From: Dyadobacter sp. 3J3
GTDB taxonomy: Bacteria; Bacteroidota; Bacteroidia; Cytophagales; Spirosomataceae
Assembly (NCBI RefSeq): GCF_009801115.1
Contig: NZ_VTOL01000013.1
Coordinates: forward strand, 121,275-185,274
Direction of reading: 5' to 3'
Length of the DNA: 64,000 bases
A program made the position numbers and the translations under genes. Numbering within the stretch: the first letter of the stretch is position 1; each line of letters opens with the position of its first letter. Positions 26,702 through 35,324 of the stretch are shown piece after piece. A model generated the notes under the pieces. That model had not been told where the DNA came from and made no database searches. It was given only the letters and a program-made list of their open reading frames with translations.

Positions 26702-28273
26702 ATGAAAGAAAAATCTTTGCTTTGCCTGCTTTGGTGTGTTTTGTTTTTGAGCGATTTATCAAAAGCGCAAACGGCACGCAACGCGATCATTTTTGCAGAC
26801 GTCCCTGATATGGCTATGATCCGCGTTGGAGATAGCTATTACATGAGCAGCACAACCATGCACATGAGCCCGGGCCTGCCGATCATGAAATCGAAAGATC
26901 TGGTGAATTGGCAGTTAGTCAGTTATGCCTACGACACGCTGGCGAATATGGATGCCCTCAATCTGACCAACGGAAAGAGCACCTACGGCCGGGGCTCCTG
27001 GGCGAGCAGTTTTCGTTATCACAATGGTTTATTCTACGTAACAACCTTCGCTCAGACAACCGGCAAGACATACATTTTCACGACAAAAAACATTGAAAAA
27101 GGGCCATGGGAAATGTCTTCATTCTCGCCGTCCTATCATGACCATACTTTATTTTTTGATGACGATGGAAAGGTTTATCTGATTTATGGCGCTGGAAAAA
27201 TCAAAATGGTCGAGCTGGAAGCGGATGTCTCGGCGGTTAAAAAAGGTTCTGTTGAACAGATAATTATTGAAAATGCCAGTTTGCCATCAGGCACCGGTGG
27301 CGGGCTTCCGGCCGAGGGGTCTCAGCTTTTTAAAGTGAATGGTAAATATTATCTGTTCAATATCAACTGGCCCAAAGGCGGGATGCGAACGGTTGTGGTT
27401 CACCGGGCTGATAAAATCACCGGACCTTATGAGGGTCGCGTTGGCTTACAGGATTTAGGCGTAGCGCAAGGCGGGCTTATCGATACGCCGGACGGGAAAT
27501 GGTATGCCTATCTTTTTCGGGATTATGGAGCAGTTGGCCGAATTCCTTATCTCGTACCTGTGACCTGGAAAGATGGATGGCCGGTACTGGGCAATGAAGG
27601 CAAAGTGCCTGAAATACTTGACTTGCCAGCCAGCAAAGGTTTGATGCCAGGCATTGTTGCATCGGATGATTTTTCCCGAAAAATGGGAGAACCGACGTTG
27701 CCGCTGGTTTGGCAATGGAACCACAACCCGGATAATCAACTTTGGTCGGTTACGGAAAGGAAAGGATTTCTAAGGTTAAAAACTGGAAAGATTGATACCT
27801 CATTTGTAAGTGCCAGAAATACATTGACGCAGCGTACCATCGGTCCGGAATCCTCAGCTTCCACTTTGGTTGACATCTCAAAAATGAAGGAAGGAGACAT
27901 GGCAGGGTTGGGATTGTTGCAAAAAAAATATGGTTTTGCTGGGATAAAAAGGGGCAAGGGCAAATCGTCGATTGTTATGGTTCGCTCGTTAACGGGTAAG
28001 GCCGAGGAGATTGAAAGTTTACCATTGGCTCAAAATAAAGTCTATTTGAAAGCTGAATGTGATTTTAAAGACAAGAAGGATACGGCCAGTTTCTTTTACA
28101 GTCTCGACGGCAAGTCCTGGCTGCCCATTGGCAAACCACTGAAAATGTCTTATACCATTCCTCATTTTATGGGTTATCGTTTTGGGTTGTTCAATTATGC
28201 AACTAAAAATATTGGCGGATATGCGGATTTTGACTTTTTCCGAGTGGAGGACAAGATTGAAAAACGTAATTAA
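26702..28273 (+). CDS. GH43 glycosidase with C-terminal beta-sandwich, probable arabinofuranosidase
   Basis: A 523-residue protein with a signal peptide (ending near SKAQ), a GH43 propeller with the catalytic Asp in FADVPDMAMIRVG, the middle Asp in SYHDHTLFFDDDG and the acid Glu in LPAEGSQLFKVNGKYYLF, and a C-terminal beta-sandwich (about 320-515). The pattern STTMHMSPGLPIMKSKDL is that of GH43 subfamilies common in arabinoxylan loci, so alpha-L-arabinofuranosidase is my best guess. Its sequence differs clearly from the other two GH43 proteins here, so they are not recent duplicates. It is followed after 14 bases by the ThuA-like gene. Confidence 0.9.
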   Translation: MKEKSLLCLLWCVLFLSDLSKAQTARNAIIFADVPDMAMIRVGDSYYMSSTTMHMSPGLPIMKSKDLVNWQLVSYAYDTLANMDALNLTNGKSTYGRGSWASSFRYHNGLFYVTTFAQTTGKTYIFTTKNIEKGPWEMSSFSPSYHDHTLFFDDDGKVYLIYGAGKIKMVELEADVSAVKKGSVEQIIIENASLPSGTGGGLPAEGSQLFKVNGKYYLFNINWPKGGMRTVVVHRADKITGPYEGRVGLQDLGVAQGGLIDTPDGKWYAYLFRDYGAVGRIPYLVPVTWKDGWPVLGNEGKVPEILDLPASKGLMPGIVASDDFSRKMGEPTLPLVWQWNHNPDNQLWSVTERKGFLRLKTGKIDTSFVSARNTLTQRTIGPESSASTLVDISKMKEGDMAGLGLLQKKYGFAGIKRGKGKSSIVMVRSLTGKAEEIESLPLAQNKVYLKAECDFKDKKDTASFFYSLDGKSWLPIGKPLKMSYTIPHFMGYRFGLFNYATKNIGGYADFDFFRVEDKIEKRN

Positions 28274-28287
28274 TCAAAGATACAATT

Positions 28288-29202
28288 ATGCTTAAAATTT
28301 GTCTGGTCTTTATCCTGTCCGCATGCCTCCCGCTTAGTGTTTTGGCACAAAAAAAGAAACCGATACCGGTTTTGATCGTGGATGGGTTTAGTAACCATGA
28401 CTGGAAACAAACCACTGCTGTAACGAAATGGCTATTGGAAGAAAGCGGGCGGTTTCTTGTGGAAGTCAGTTCGATTCCGGCGGATAGCCTTGAAAGAAGT
28501 GTGTGGAATCCTGATTTCAGCAAGTATGCATTGATTGTACAAAACACCAACAACATTCAAAATCCCAGTCTGCGCTGGCCCGGGCAGGCTGAAAAAAAAT
28601 TGGAGGAATATGTAAGAAATGGTGGCGGATTGTACATACTTCATTCGGCTAACAATGCTTTTCCCCACTGGAAAGAATACGATAAAATGATCGGGCTGGG
28701 ATGGCGACGCGCCTCTGAGGGTTATGCGCTGGAAATAGTGGGCGCCAAAACAATTACCAGAATTGCTCCTGGCGAAGGGGAGGGAACGGGACATGGAGAC
28801 AGGTTCAACGCCTTAATTCAGGTCCTGACGCCGCATCCGATTAACAAAGGATATCCCATTCAATGGCAAACTGCCAATACGGAGGTTTACTATTTCCCAC
28901 GCGGACCAGCAGAAAATATCAGTGTACTTTCATGTGCTTTTGATAGTACAAGTACCCACAGAACCTGGCCGGTGGAATGGGTTGTCCGTTATGGCAAAGG
29001 ACGGGTTTACAATTCGAGCCTCGGACATCTTTGGAAGGGTGAAAGCTATCCCCCTGCTTATCGCTGCATGGGTTATCAAACGACGGTGATCAGAGCAGCA
29101 GAGTGGCTGGCAACAGGTAAGGTCACTTTTCCCATTCCCGCTGATTTTCCGACAGCGTCAAAACAGAGTCTCCGCCCGGAAAATTCATACAAGACGCCTT
29201 AA
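28288..29202 (+). CDS. ThuA-domain protein
   Basis: A 304-residue secreted protein (signal peptide ending near VLAQ) with the class-I glutamine-amidotransferase-like fold of the ThuA family: PVLIVDGFSNHDWKQTTAVT, LEEYVRNGGGLYILHSANNA and PHPINKGYPIQW are typical motifs. ThuA was named from the trehalose utilization operon of rhizobia, where its partner ThuB, a Gfo/Idh/MocA protein, makes 3-keto sugars. A Gfo/Idh/MocA protein and a DUF1080 protein occur in this same PUL, which makes a keto-sugar role plausible here (inference). It lies 14 bases after the third GH43 gene and about 50 bases before the esterase gene. Confidence 0.85.
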   Translation: MLKICLVFILSACLPLSVLAQKKKPIPVLIVDGFSNHDWKQTTAVTKWLLEESGRFLVEVSSIPADSLERSVWNPDFSKYALIVQNTNNIQNPSLRWPGQAEKKLEEYVRNGGGLYILHSANNAFPHWKEYDKMIGLGWRRASEGYALEIVGAKTITRIAPGEGEGTGHGDRFNALIQVLTPHPINKGYPIQWQTANTEVYYFPRGPAENISVLSCAFDSTSTHRTWPVEWVVRYGKGRVYNSSLGHLWKGESYPPAYRCMGYQTTVIRAAEWLATGKVTFPIPADFPTASKQSLRPENSYKTP

Positions 29203-29252
29203 ATACAACACAACAATTAATCAAATCACAAAACCAATTACCCTTTCAATCC

Positions 29253-31181
29253 ATGAAAAAATTTATATCGATTGTTACAAGCCTGTTGCTGGTTGCTCTG
29301 ATAAGCAACGCCCAGGAAATTTTGAAAGAAATGCCGAAGGGTTATGATGTGGTGCAGTCCGGAATTCCGACCGGAAAAATTGATTCTGTCAAGTATCAAT
29401 CGAAGACGGTTGGAACATCCCGTAAGGCGCTGATCTATACGCCTCCGGGTTTTAACAAAAAGAAAAAATACCCTGTTTTATACCTTTTGCATGGCATAGG
29501 CGGGGACGAAAAAGAATGGCTGAAAGGAGGCAATCCGCAGCTTATCCTGGATAATCTTTATGCAGAAAAGAAAATTGAGCCCATGATCGTGGTGATGCCA
29601 AATGGAAGGGCGATGAAGGACGATGCCGCCACCGGAAATATCATGGGGCCCGACAAAGTTGCCGCATTTGCCACTTTCGAACAGGATTTGCTAAAAGATC
29701 TGATCCCTTTTGTAGAAAGCAAATATCCGGTTTTGAAAGACCGTGAGCATCGTGCCATCGCAGGGCTTTCGATGGGCGGAGGGCAGTCGCTTAACTTTGG
29801 ACTGGGAAATCTGGATCAGTTCGCCTGGGTGGGTGGTTTTTCATCGGCACCTAATACGAAAATTCCAAAAGAGCTTATGCCAAATCCCGAAGAGGCAAAA
29901 AAGAAATTGAAATTACTTTTCATTTCCTGCGGCGACAACGACAGGCTGATCACATTCAGCAAACGCACACACGATTATATGTTTGAAAATCAGGTGCCGC
30001 ATGTCTATTATATCGAGCCGGGCGTGCATGATTTCAAGGTCTGGAAAAATGGTCTTTACATGTTTTCACAGTTTTTGTTTAAACCGGTTGACGATGCTTC
30101 TTTATCAAAATATACAATTTTGGGATCGCGCCCTGAAACCAACATTCGTACCGCGCAGTATCCGCAGATTTTGCCAGACAACAGGGTTATGTTTCGTGTG
30201 AAAGCACCCGAAGCACAAAAAGTACAGATTGATCTGGGCAAAAAATATGAAATGAAAAAAGATACTGGTGGCTTTTGGATAGTAACAACGGATTCGATCA
30301 GCAAAGGTTTTCACTATTATTCACTTTTGATCGATGGAGTCGCTTTGGCTGATCCCGCGAGCGAGACTTTTTATGGCATGGGGCGCATGGCCAGCGGAAT
30401 AGAAATTCCATATAGAAATGGTGGTTACTACGCCAAGAAGGATGTTCCTCACGGAGAGATCCGTATCAGACAATATCAGTCAAAAACAATGGGAGCCGCG
30501 TGGCGTGAAATGTATGTGTACACGCCACCTGGTTATGATAAGTCCACAGAAAAATATCCTGTACTTTACTTGCTTCATGGTGGTGGCGAAGACCAGCGGG
30601 GATGGGCTACCCAGGGAAAAACGAATCTGATTCTGGATAACCTTATTGCAGAAGGAAAGGCAAAACCGATGGTGATCGTGATGCTGGACGGGAATATGGG
30701 AGATACGGGCGGACTTGCAGGATTTAATGAAAATTTGTTGAAGGCATTTGAAAATGAATTGAAACAGGGAGCCATTCCATTCGTTGAAAGCAGTTTCCGC
30801 GTTGAAACGGATGCAAAAAACCGGGCACTGGCAGGGCTTTCCATGGGCGGATTACAAACGTTATATGCAGGAATAAAGAATACAGAAATGTTCTCATCGC
30901 TCGGTGTTTTCAGTTCAGGGTGGTTTGCGAATAATACGGCGCTTACTGATCCACAATACGCATTCATGAAAACTAACATTGAAAAGATCAACGGTAACCT
31001 GAAAAACTTCTGGATATCAATGGGGGGAGAAGAAGATATCGCATTTAAAAATTGCAACATCATGCTTTCGAAATTCGATGAAATGGGTGTAAAATATGCG
31101 TACAGTGAATATCCCGGCGGACACAGCTGGCCGGTTTGGAGACACGATTTGTTCCAATTTTCGCAGCTGTTATTTAGGTAA
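29253..31181 (+). CDS. Tandem CE1-type esterase with two catalytic domains
   Basis: A 642-residue secreted protein with two alpha/beta-hydrolase domains of the esterase D/feruloyl-esterase (CE1) type. Domain 1 covers about 45-275 (YPVLYLLHGIGGDEKEW, nucleophile Ser173 in GLSMGGG, His259). A small E-set/CBM48-like beta domain covers about 290-385. Domain 2 covers about 400-642 (YPVLYLLHGGGEDQRGW, Ser530 in GLSMGGL, His624). Both domains keep their catalytic residues. CE1 enzymes release feruloyl or acetyl groups from xylan, and the E-set domain usually precedes one such catalytic domain. The two catalytic halves are clearly related, so they arose by duplication. It is placed directly before the GH10 xylanase. 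Confidence 0.9.
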   Translation: MKKFISIVTSLLLVALISNAQEILKEMPKGYDVVQSGIPTGKIDSVKYQSKTVGTSRKALIYTPPGFNKKKKYPVLYLLHGIGGDEKEWLKGGNPQLILDNLYAEKKIEPMIVVMPNGRAMKDDAATGNIMGPDKVAAFATFEQDLLKDLIPFVESKYPVLKDREHRAIAGLSMGGGQSLNFGLGNLDQFAWVGGFSSAPNTKIPKELMPNPEEAKKKLKLLFISCGDNDRLITFSKRTHDYMFENQVPHVYYIEPGVHDFKVWKNGLYMFSQFLFKPVDDASLSKYTILGSRPETNIRTAQYPQILPDNRVMFRVKAPEAQKVQIDLGKKYEMKKDTGGFWIVTTDSISKGFHYYSLLIDGVALADPASETFYGMGRMASGIEIPYRNGGYYAKKDVPHGEIRIRQYQSKTMGAAWREMYVYTPPGYDKSTEKYPVLYLLHGGGEDQRGWATQGKTNLILDNLIAEGKAKPMVIVMLDGNMGDTGGLAGFNENLLKAFENELKQGAIPFVESSFRVETDAKNRALAGLSMGGLQTLYAGIKNTEMFSSLGVFSSGWFANNTALTDPQYAFMKTNIEKINGNLKNFWISMGGEEDIAFKNCNIMLSKFDEMGVKYAYSEYPGGHSWPVWRHDLFQFSQLLFR

Positions 31182-31184
31182 AAG

Positions 31185-31213
31185 AGCTGTTGGCTGTTGG
31201 CAATTAGCTGTTA
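31185..31213. repeat. Short imperfect repeat before the xylanase gene
   Basis: The stretch after the esterase stop repeats GCTGTTGG twice and then GCTGTTAG, within about 29 bases. It resembles the slipped-strand type of repeat found on the other side of the xylanase gene (32337-32467), though the unit differs. Confidence 0.45.
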
Positions 31214-31243
31214 GACAAAATCAATAATTTATCAATATAAGTC

Positions 31244-32335
31244 ATGGTAAAATCGCGAGGGTTAAAGTTTTGGGTTCAATGTGCGGCTGTATCGGCGACA
31301 TTACTTACTTCAAATGAACTTTTGGCACAAAAAACGCTTAAAGAAGCCTATAAAGATTTCTTTCCGATTGGTGTTGCAGTCGCTCCGAGGAGTTTATCCG
31401 GGCCGGATGCAGAATTGATTATCACACAATTCAGCAGTCTGACGCCGGAAAATGCTATGAAAATGGGGCCGATCCATCCCGAACCAAACCGGTATGCATG
31501 GCAGGATCCGGATGCTATTGTAGCGTTTGCGCAAAAAAACAATATGAAAGTAAGAGGGCATACGCTGTGCTGGCACAACCAGACACCGAAGTGGTTTTTT
31601 ACAGATTCAACGGGTAAACAGGTAAGCCGGGAAGTCCTTCTTGCGCGTATGAAACAGCATATAAATGATGTGGTTGGCCGTTACAAAGGAAAAATTTATG
31701 CCTGGGATGTCGTGAACGAGGCTGTGCCAGACACGAGTACGAGCATTTACCGCCGCTCGAAATTCTATGAAATCATAGGAGAGGATTATATTGAAAAGGC
31801 ATTTGAATATGCTCACGCCGCTGATCCGGATGCTAAATTATTTTACAATGATTACAATACCGAAAGCACTGCGAAAAGAGAGAAAATCTATCAGCTTCTT
31901 AAAAAGTTAAAAGACAAAAAAGTACCGATAGACGGCGTTGGCTTACAGGGGCACTGGTCTATTTATGAGCCCACAGCGCAGGAAATAGAAAAATCCATTC
32001 AACAGTTTGCAAGCCTGGGTCTGGCCGTGCAGATTACCGAACTCGATGTTTCTGTGCATCCGAAAGAGCACGAGCGACGCGCAAAAAAGGCGACCGATAC
32101 AGGTGAACTGACCGCTGAAATGGTAGAAAAACAAGCAGCTCAGTACAAAATGCTTTTTGATGTATTCAGAAAATATAAAGGGACTGTTACGGGTGTGACT
32201 TTCTGGAATGTGTCGGACAAATATACCTGGCTGGATAACTTTCCGGTTCCAAACCGTAAAGATTACCCGCTATTGTTTGATCAAAACTATAAACCGAAGA
32301 AAGCTTTTGAAGGGGTTGTTGATTTTCAGAAGTAA
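31244..32335 (+). CDS. GH10 endo-1,4-beta-xylanase
   Basis: A 363-residue secreted enzyme (signal peptide ending near LLAQ) with a complete GH10 barrel. The acid/base is Glu159 in YAWDVVNEAV and the nucleophile is Glu266 in VQITELDVSV; subsite motifs GHTLCWHNQTPKWFF and VTFWNVSDKYTWLD are also present. It cuts the beta-1,4-xylan backbone into xylo-oligosaccharides. GH10 enzymes tolerate substituted xylan and act well with GH67 alpha-glucuronidase, which is encoded two genes downstream. No carbohydrate-binding module or T9SS sorting domain is attached. A repetitive non-coding stretch starts right after its stop codon. Confidence 0.96.
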   Translation: MVKSRGLKFWVQCAAVSATLLTSNELLAQKTLKEAYKDFFPIGVAVAPRSLSGPDAELIITQFSSLTPENAMKMGPIHPEPNRYAWQDPDAIVAFAQKNNMKVRGHTLCWHNQTPKWFFTDSTGKQVSREVLLARMKQHINDVVGRYKGKIYAWDVVNEAVPDTSTSIYRRSKFYEIIGEDYIEKAFEYAHAADPDAKLFYNDYNTESTAKREKIYQLLKKLKDKKVPIDGVGLQGHWSIYEPTAQEIEKSIQQFASLGLAVQITELDVSVHPKEHERRAKKATDTGELTAEMVEKQAAQYKMLFDVFRKYKGTVTGVTFWNVSDKYTWLDNFPVPNRKDYPLLFDQNYKPKKAFEGVVDFQK

Positions 32336-32336
32336 T

Positions 32337-32467
32337 TCAGGGGTTGTTAGTTATGGTCAAGTTTGGTCAGGGGTTGTCAAGTATTGTCAGGCGTTGTCAA
32401 TTGTAGTCAGGGGTTTCCAGGTCTGGGCAGGAAGTTGTCAGGTTTGGTCATGGATTGTCAGGTTTGT
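32337..32467. repeat. Degenerate tandem decamer repeat (about 13 units) downstream of the xylanase
   Basis: From 32337 the sequence falls into consecutive 10-base units close to TCAGGNNTTG: tcaggggttg, ttagttatgg, tcaagtttgg, tcaggggttg, tcaagtattg, tcaggcgttg, tcaattgtag, tcaggggttt, ccaggtctgg, gcaggaagttg (11), tcaggtttgg, tcatggattg, tcaggtttgt. Units begin with TCA in most cases, and the phase is kept for 130 bases with only one extra base. It is not coding and not a CRISPR array (no spacers). It starts two bases after the xylanase stop codon. Confidence 0.8.
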
Positions 32468-32577
32468 GAAAAGCTTTTAGACACCTTTATTTTACAACTA
32501 TATCTATTTTATAACAAGTTGACAAATCGGTAAGGCAGTTATATGTGTACCGAAATTGTCAATTATCCGCATTTTTG

Positions 32578-35244
32578 ATGAGATTTTTTAAGTGTTTAAT
32601 TTTCCTGGTTTTTCTTTCCTGCAACCTTTCAGCACAGATCCGCTTACCAAAGCTGATTAGCGACCATATGGTTTTGCAGCGGGACCAGCCTGTAACGATC
32701 TGGGGTTGGGCCGCTCCGAAGGAAAAGGTTACGGTTATGTTGAAAAATAAAAGTTATAAAACCACAACTACGGAAAATGGTAAGTGGGAGATTCGGCTGC
32801 CAGCGCAACCTGCTGGAAGCGGTTTTGAAATGGTTTTAAAAGGTAAAAACCAGATCCGGATCAAAAATATTGCCTTTGGTGATGTATGGCTTTGCAGCGG
32901 ACAAAGTAATATGGTAATCAATATGGAGCGTGTGAAAGAGCGATTTGCTGACGATATCGCTTCTGCCAATTACCCTGACATCCGGAATTTTTTCGTTCAG
33001 ACACTTACCAGTCTGAGCGGTCCTGAAAAAGATTTTCCGAACGGGGAATGGAGAGCGGCGAACCCTAAGGATGTGCTCACCATGGGAGCAGTTACGTATT
33101 TTTTTGCAAGAGATCTTTACGATCAGTATAAGGTTCCTATCGGAATTATCAACAGTTCCGTAGGAGGCACACCAATCGAAGCCTGGATCAGTGAGGGCGG
33201 ATACAAGGATTTTGCTGATATACAAAAGATTATCAATAAGAATAAAGACACAGCTTATGTCAATTCATTCAAACGCATGTTACCCAATAACAGACCAAAG
33301 CCACAAGTAAATGATTTGGGCCAAATTGAGCATTGGGAAAACACTACTTATGAGCCAAAGGGATGGCGGAATTTTAATATTCCGGGTTACTGGGAAGATC
33401 AGGGAATTAAAGATTTGAACGGTGTCGTCTGGTTTCGGAGGGAATTTGATATTCCTGAAAACTGGATTGGCAAGACAGTGAAACTCTATATGGGCCGTAT
33501 TGTGGATGCAGATGAAATGTATGTCAACGGCAAAAAGATTGGAAATACAACCTACCAGTATCCGCCCCGTCGTTATGAGATTCCGGCGGATTTACTGAAA
33601 AAAGGAAAAAATACATTTGTCATCCGGGTTTTAAATCAAATGGGAAAAGGTGGTTTCGTTGCTGACAAACCATATTTCATGACTGCCGGGGATCAGGAAA
33701 TTGATTTGAAAGGAACCTGGCAGTATAAAGTTGGGGAGGTATTCCAACCTCAGAAAAAAGGAAATTTTGGCGGCAGTCTATTGGTGCATCAAAACCAGCC
33801 GACAGCTTTATACAATGCCATGGTCGCGCCTGTTTTGCCCATGAAACTCAAAGGCTTTATCTGGTATCAGGGTGAATCGAATGTTGACAATCCAGCGCCA
33901 TATAAAAAATTAATGCCCGCTTTGATCAACGATTGGAGAGGTTTGTGGAAAAATCCGGATGCTCCGTTTCTGGTCGTCCAGCTGCCCAATTTTCAGGACG
34001 TGAATTACACCACATCAGAAAGTAATATGGCGCTAATCAGAGAAGCGCAAAACCAGGCGCTTACGCTGAAAAATACCGCTGTGACGGTTACGCTGGACCT
34101 GGGTGAATGGAATGATATTCACCCTTTGAACAAAAAAGACATTGGAAAAAGACTGGCGCTATCGGCCAGAAACCTGGCTTACAAGGAAAAAAATGTCGTT
34201 TGTTCCGGGCCGGCGCTAAAATCACAAACGCTCGAAAAGGATAAAATAATCCTGACATTTGATCATGTAGCCAAGGGCATCACCTCCAAAGATTCAGAAC
34301 CCTTGCGCTGGTTTTCCATCGCAGATTATGATAAAAAATTCGTCTGGGCAACGGCGCGGATTATTGGAAAAGATCAGATCGCATTGTCTAGCGAACTGGT
34401 GAAAACGCCAAAATATGTTCGCTACGGCTGGCAGGATAATCCGGAAGGAATCAATTTTTATAATTCGGAAGGTCTGCCCGCTTCTCCCTTCCGAACCGAT
34501 GCGGAAATTTCGGATGATTCAAAACCCTGGAAAGGAAAAAAATGCGCGGTTGTGCTAACCTATGATGACGCGCTGAATGTGCATTTGGATAATGTAGTTC
34601 CTGCGCTGGATTCCCTTAGTCTGAAAGGAAGTTTTTATCTGACCGCTTCTTCGGATGCAGCAAGAAACAGAATTAAGGACTGGCGTGCTGTGGCTGCAAA
34701 TGGCCATGAATTGGGAAACCACACGCTATATCATCCCTGTGACGCATCCGGGCCGGGTATGAGCTGGGTGAAACCGGAGTATGATCTGAGCAAATACAGT
34801 CTGGCAAGAATACAGGATGAGATCAAAATGTGCAATGCGTATTTAAAGTCGATCGACGGCAAAACGAAACGGACTTTTGCATTTACCTGTGGGCACAAAA
34901 AAGTAGCCGAAGGTGAATTTATTCAGACACTTTCCGATGAGTTTGTAGCAGCCAGGGCTGTCAGACATGAAATGCATGCACTTGATGAACAAAATCTGAT
35001 GGACATAGATTGTTACGGGATGTCTGGCGAAACCGGAGAAAAGATGATCGAACTCGTTAAACAGGCACAGCAAAGCGGCAAATTGTTGGTTTTTCTTTTT
35101 CATGGCGTGGGAGGTGAACATGCGCTGAATGTTTCCAATCAGGCGCACAGCCAGCTGCTGCACTATCTGAAAGAAAATGAAAAAGATATTTATGTCGATA
35201 CAATGCTGAATGTGGCAGAGCATATCGGTGATTTGAAAAAATAA
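32578..35244 (+). CDS. Two-enzyme fusion: SASA-type acetylesterase plus CE4 polysaccharide deacetylase
   Basis: The N-terminal two thirds (to about 650) are a sialate-O-acetylesterase-like SGNH enzyme as seen in acetylxylan esterases: GDVWLCSGQSNM (nucleophile Ser110), GFIWYQGESNV and the Asp/His segment EWNDIHPLNKKDIG. A jelly-roll domain like those of GH2 enzymes is inserted (about 290-410; GVVWFRREFDI). The C-terminal part (about 655-889) is a NodB-like CE4 domain with metal ligands in LTYDDALNVH (Asp663, Asp664) and NHTLYH (His715, His719). Both parts should remove acetyl groups. The signal peptide MRFFKCLIFLVFLSCNLSA fixes the start at ATG 32578, although the frame is open from GTG 32545. 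It lies between the xylanase and alpha-glucuronidase genes. Confidence 0.9.
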   Translation: MRFFKCLIFLVFLSCNLSAQIRLPKLISDHMVLQRDQPVTIWGWAAPKEKVTVMLKNKSYKTTTTENGKWEIRLPAQPAGSGFEMVLKGKNQIRIKNIAFGDVWLCSGQSNMVINMERVKERFADDIASANYPDIRNFFVQTLTSLSGPEKDFPNGEWRAANPKDVLTMGAVTYFFARDLYDQYKVPIGIINSSVGGTPIEAWISEGGYKDFADIQKIINKNKDTAYVNSFKRMLPNNRPKPQVNDLGQIEHWENTTYEPKGWRNFNIPGYWEDQGIKDLNGVVWFRREFDIPENWIGKTVKLYMGRIVDADEMYVNGKKIGNTTYQYPPRRYEIPADLLKKGKNTFVIRVLNQMGKGGFVADKPYFMTAGDQEIDLKGTWQYKVGEVFQPQKKGNFGGSLLVHQNQPTALYNAMVAPVLPMKLKGFIWYQGESNVDNPAPYKKLMPALINDWRGLWKNPDAPFLVVQLPNFQDVNYTTSESNMALIREAQNQALTLKNTAVTVTLDLGEWNDIHPLNKKDIGKRLALSARNLAYKEKNVVCSGPALKSQTLEKDKIILTFDHVAKGITSKDSEPLRWFSIADYDKKFVWATARIIGKDQIALSSELVKTPKYVRYGWQDNPEGINFYNSEGLPASPFRTDAEISDDSKPWKGKKCAVVLTYDDALNVHLDNVVPALDSLSLKGSFYLTASSDAARNRIKDWRAVAANGHELGNHTLYHPCDASGPGMSWVKPEYDLSKYSLARIQDEIKMCNAYLKSIDGKTKRTFAFTCGHKKVAEGEFIQTLSDEFVAARAVRHEMHALDEQNLMDIDCYGMSGETGEKMIELVKQAQQSGKLLVFLFHGVGGEHALNVSNQAHSQLLHYLKENEKDIYVDTMLNVAEHIGDLKK

Positions 35245-35324
35245 TATGGTCCAGTGCTGGACTTTGTGTCCACGAGCGCAACCCGAGTTTAAGAAACATA
35301 AAAAATCAGTAATTGGAAAAAAAT

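Noticed and set aside
32337..32467. The decamer repeat as a CRISPR array
   Set aside because: There are no spacers between the units, the unit is only 10 bases and degenerate, and no cas genes are present.
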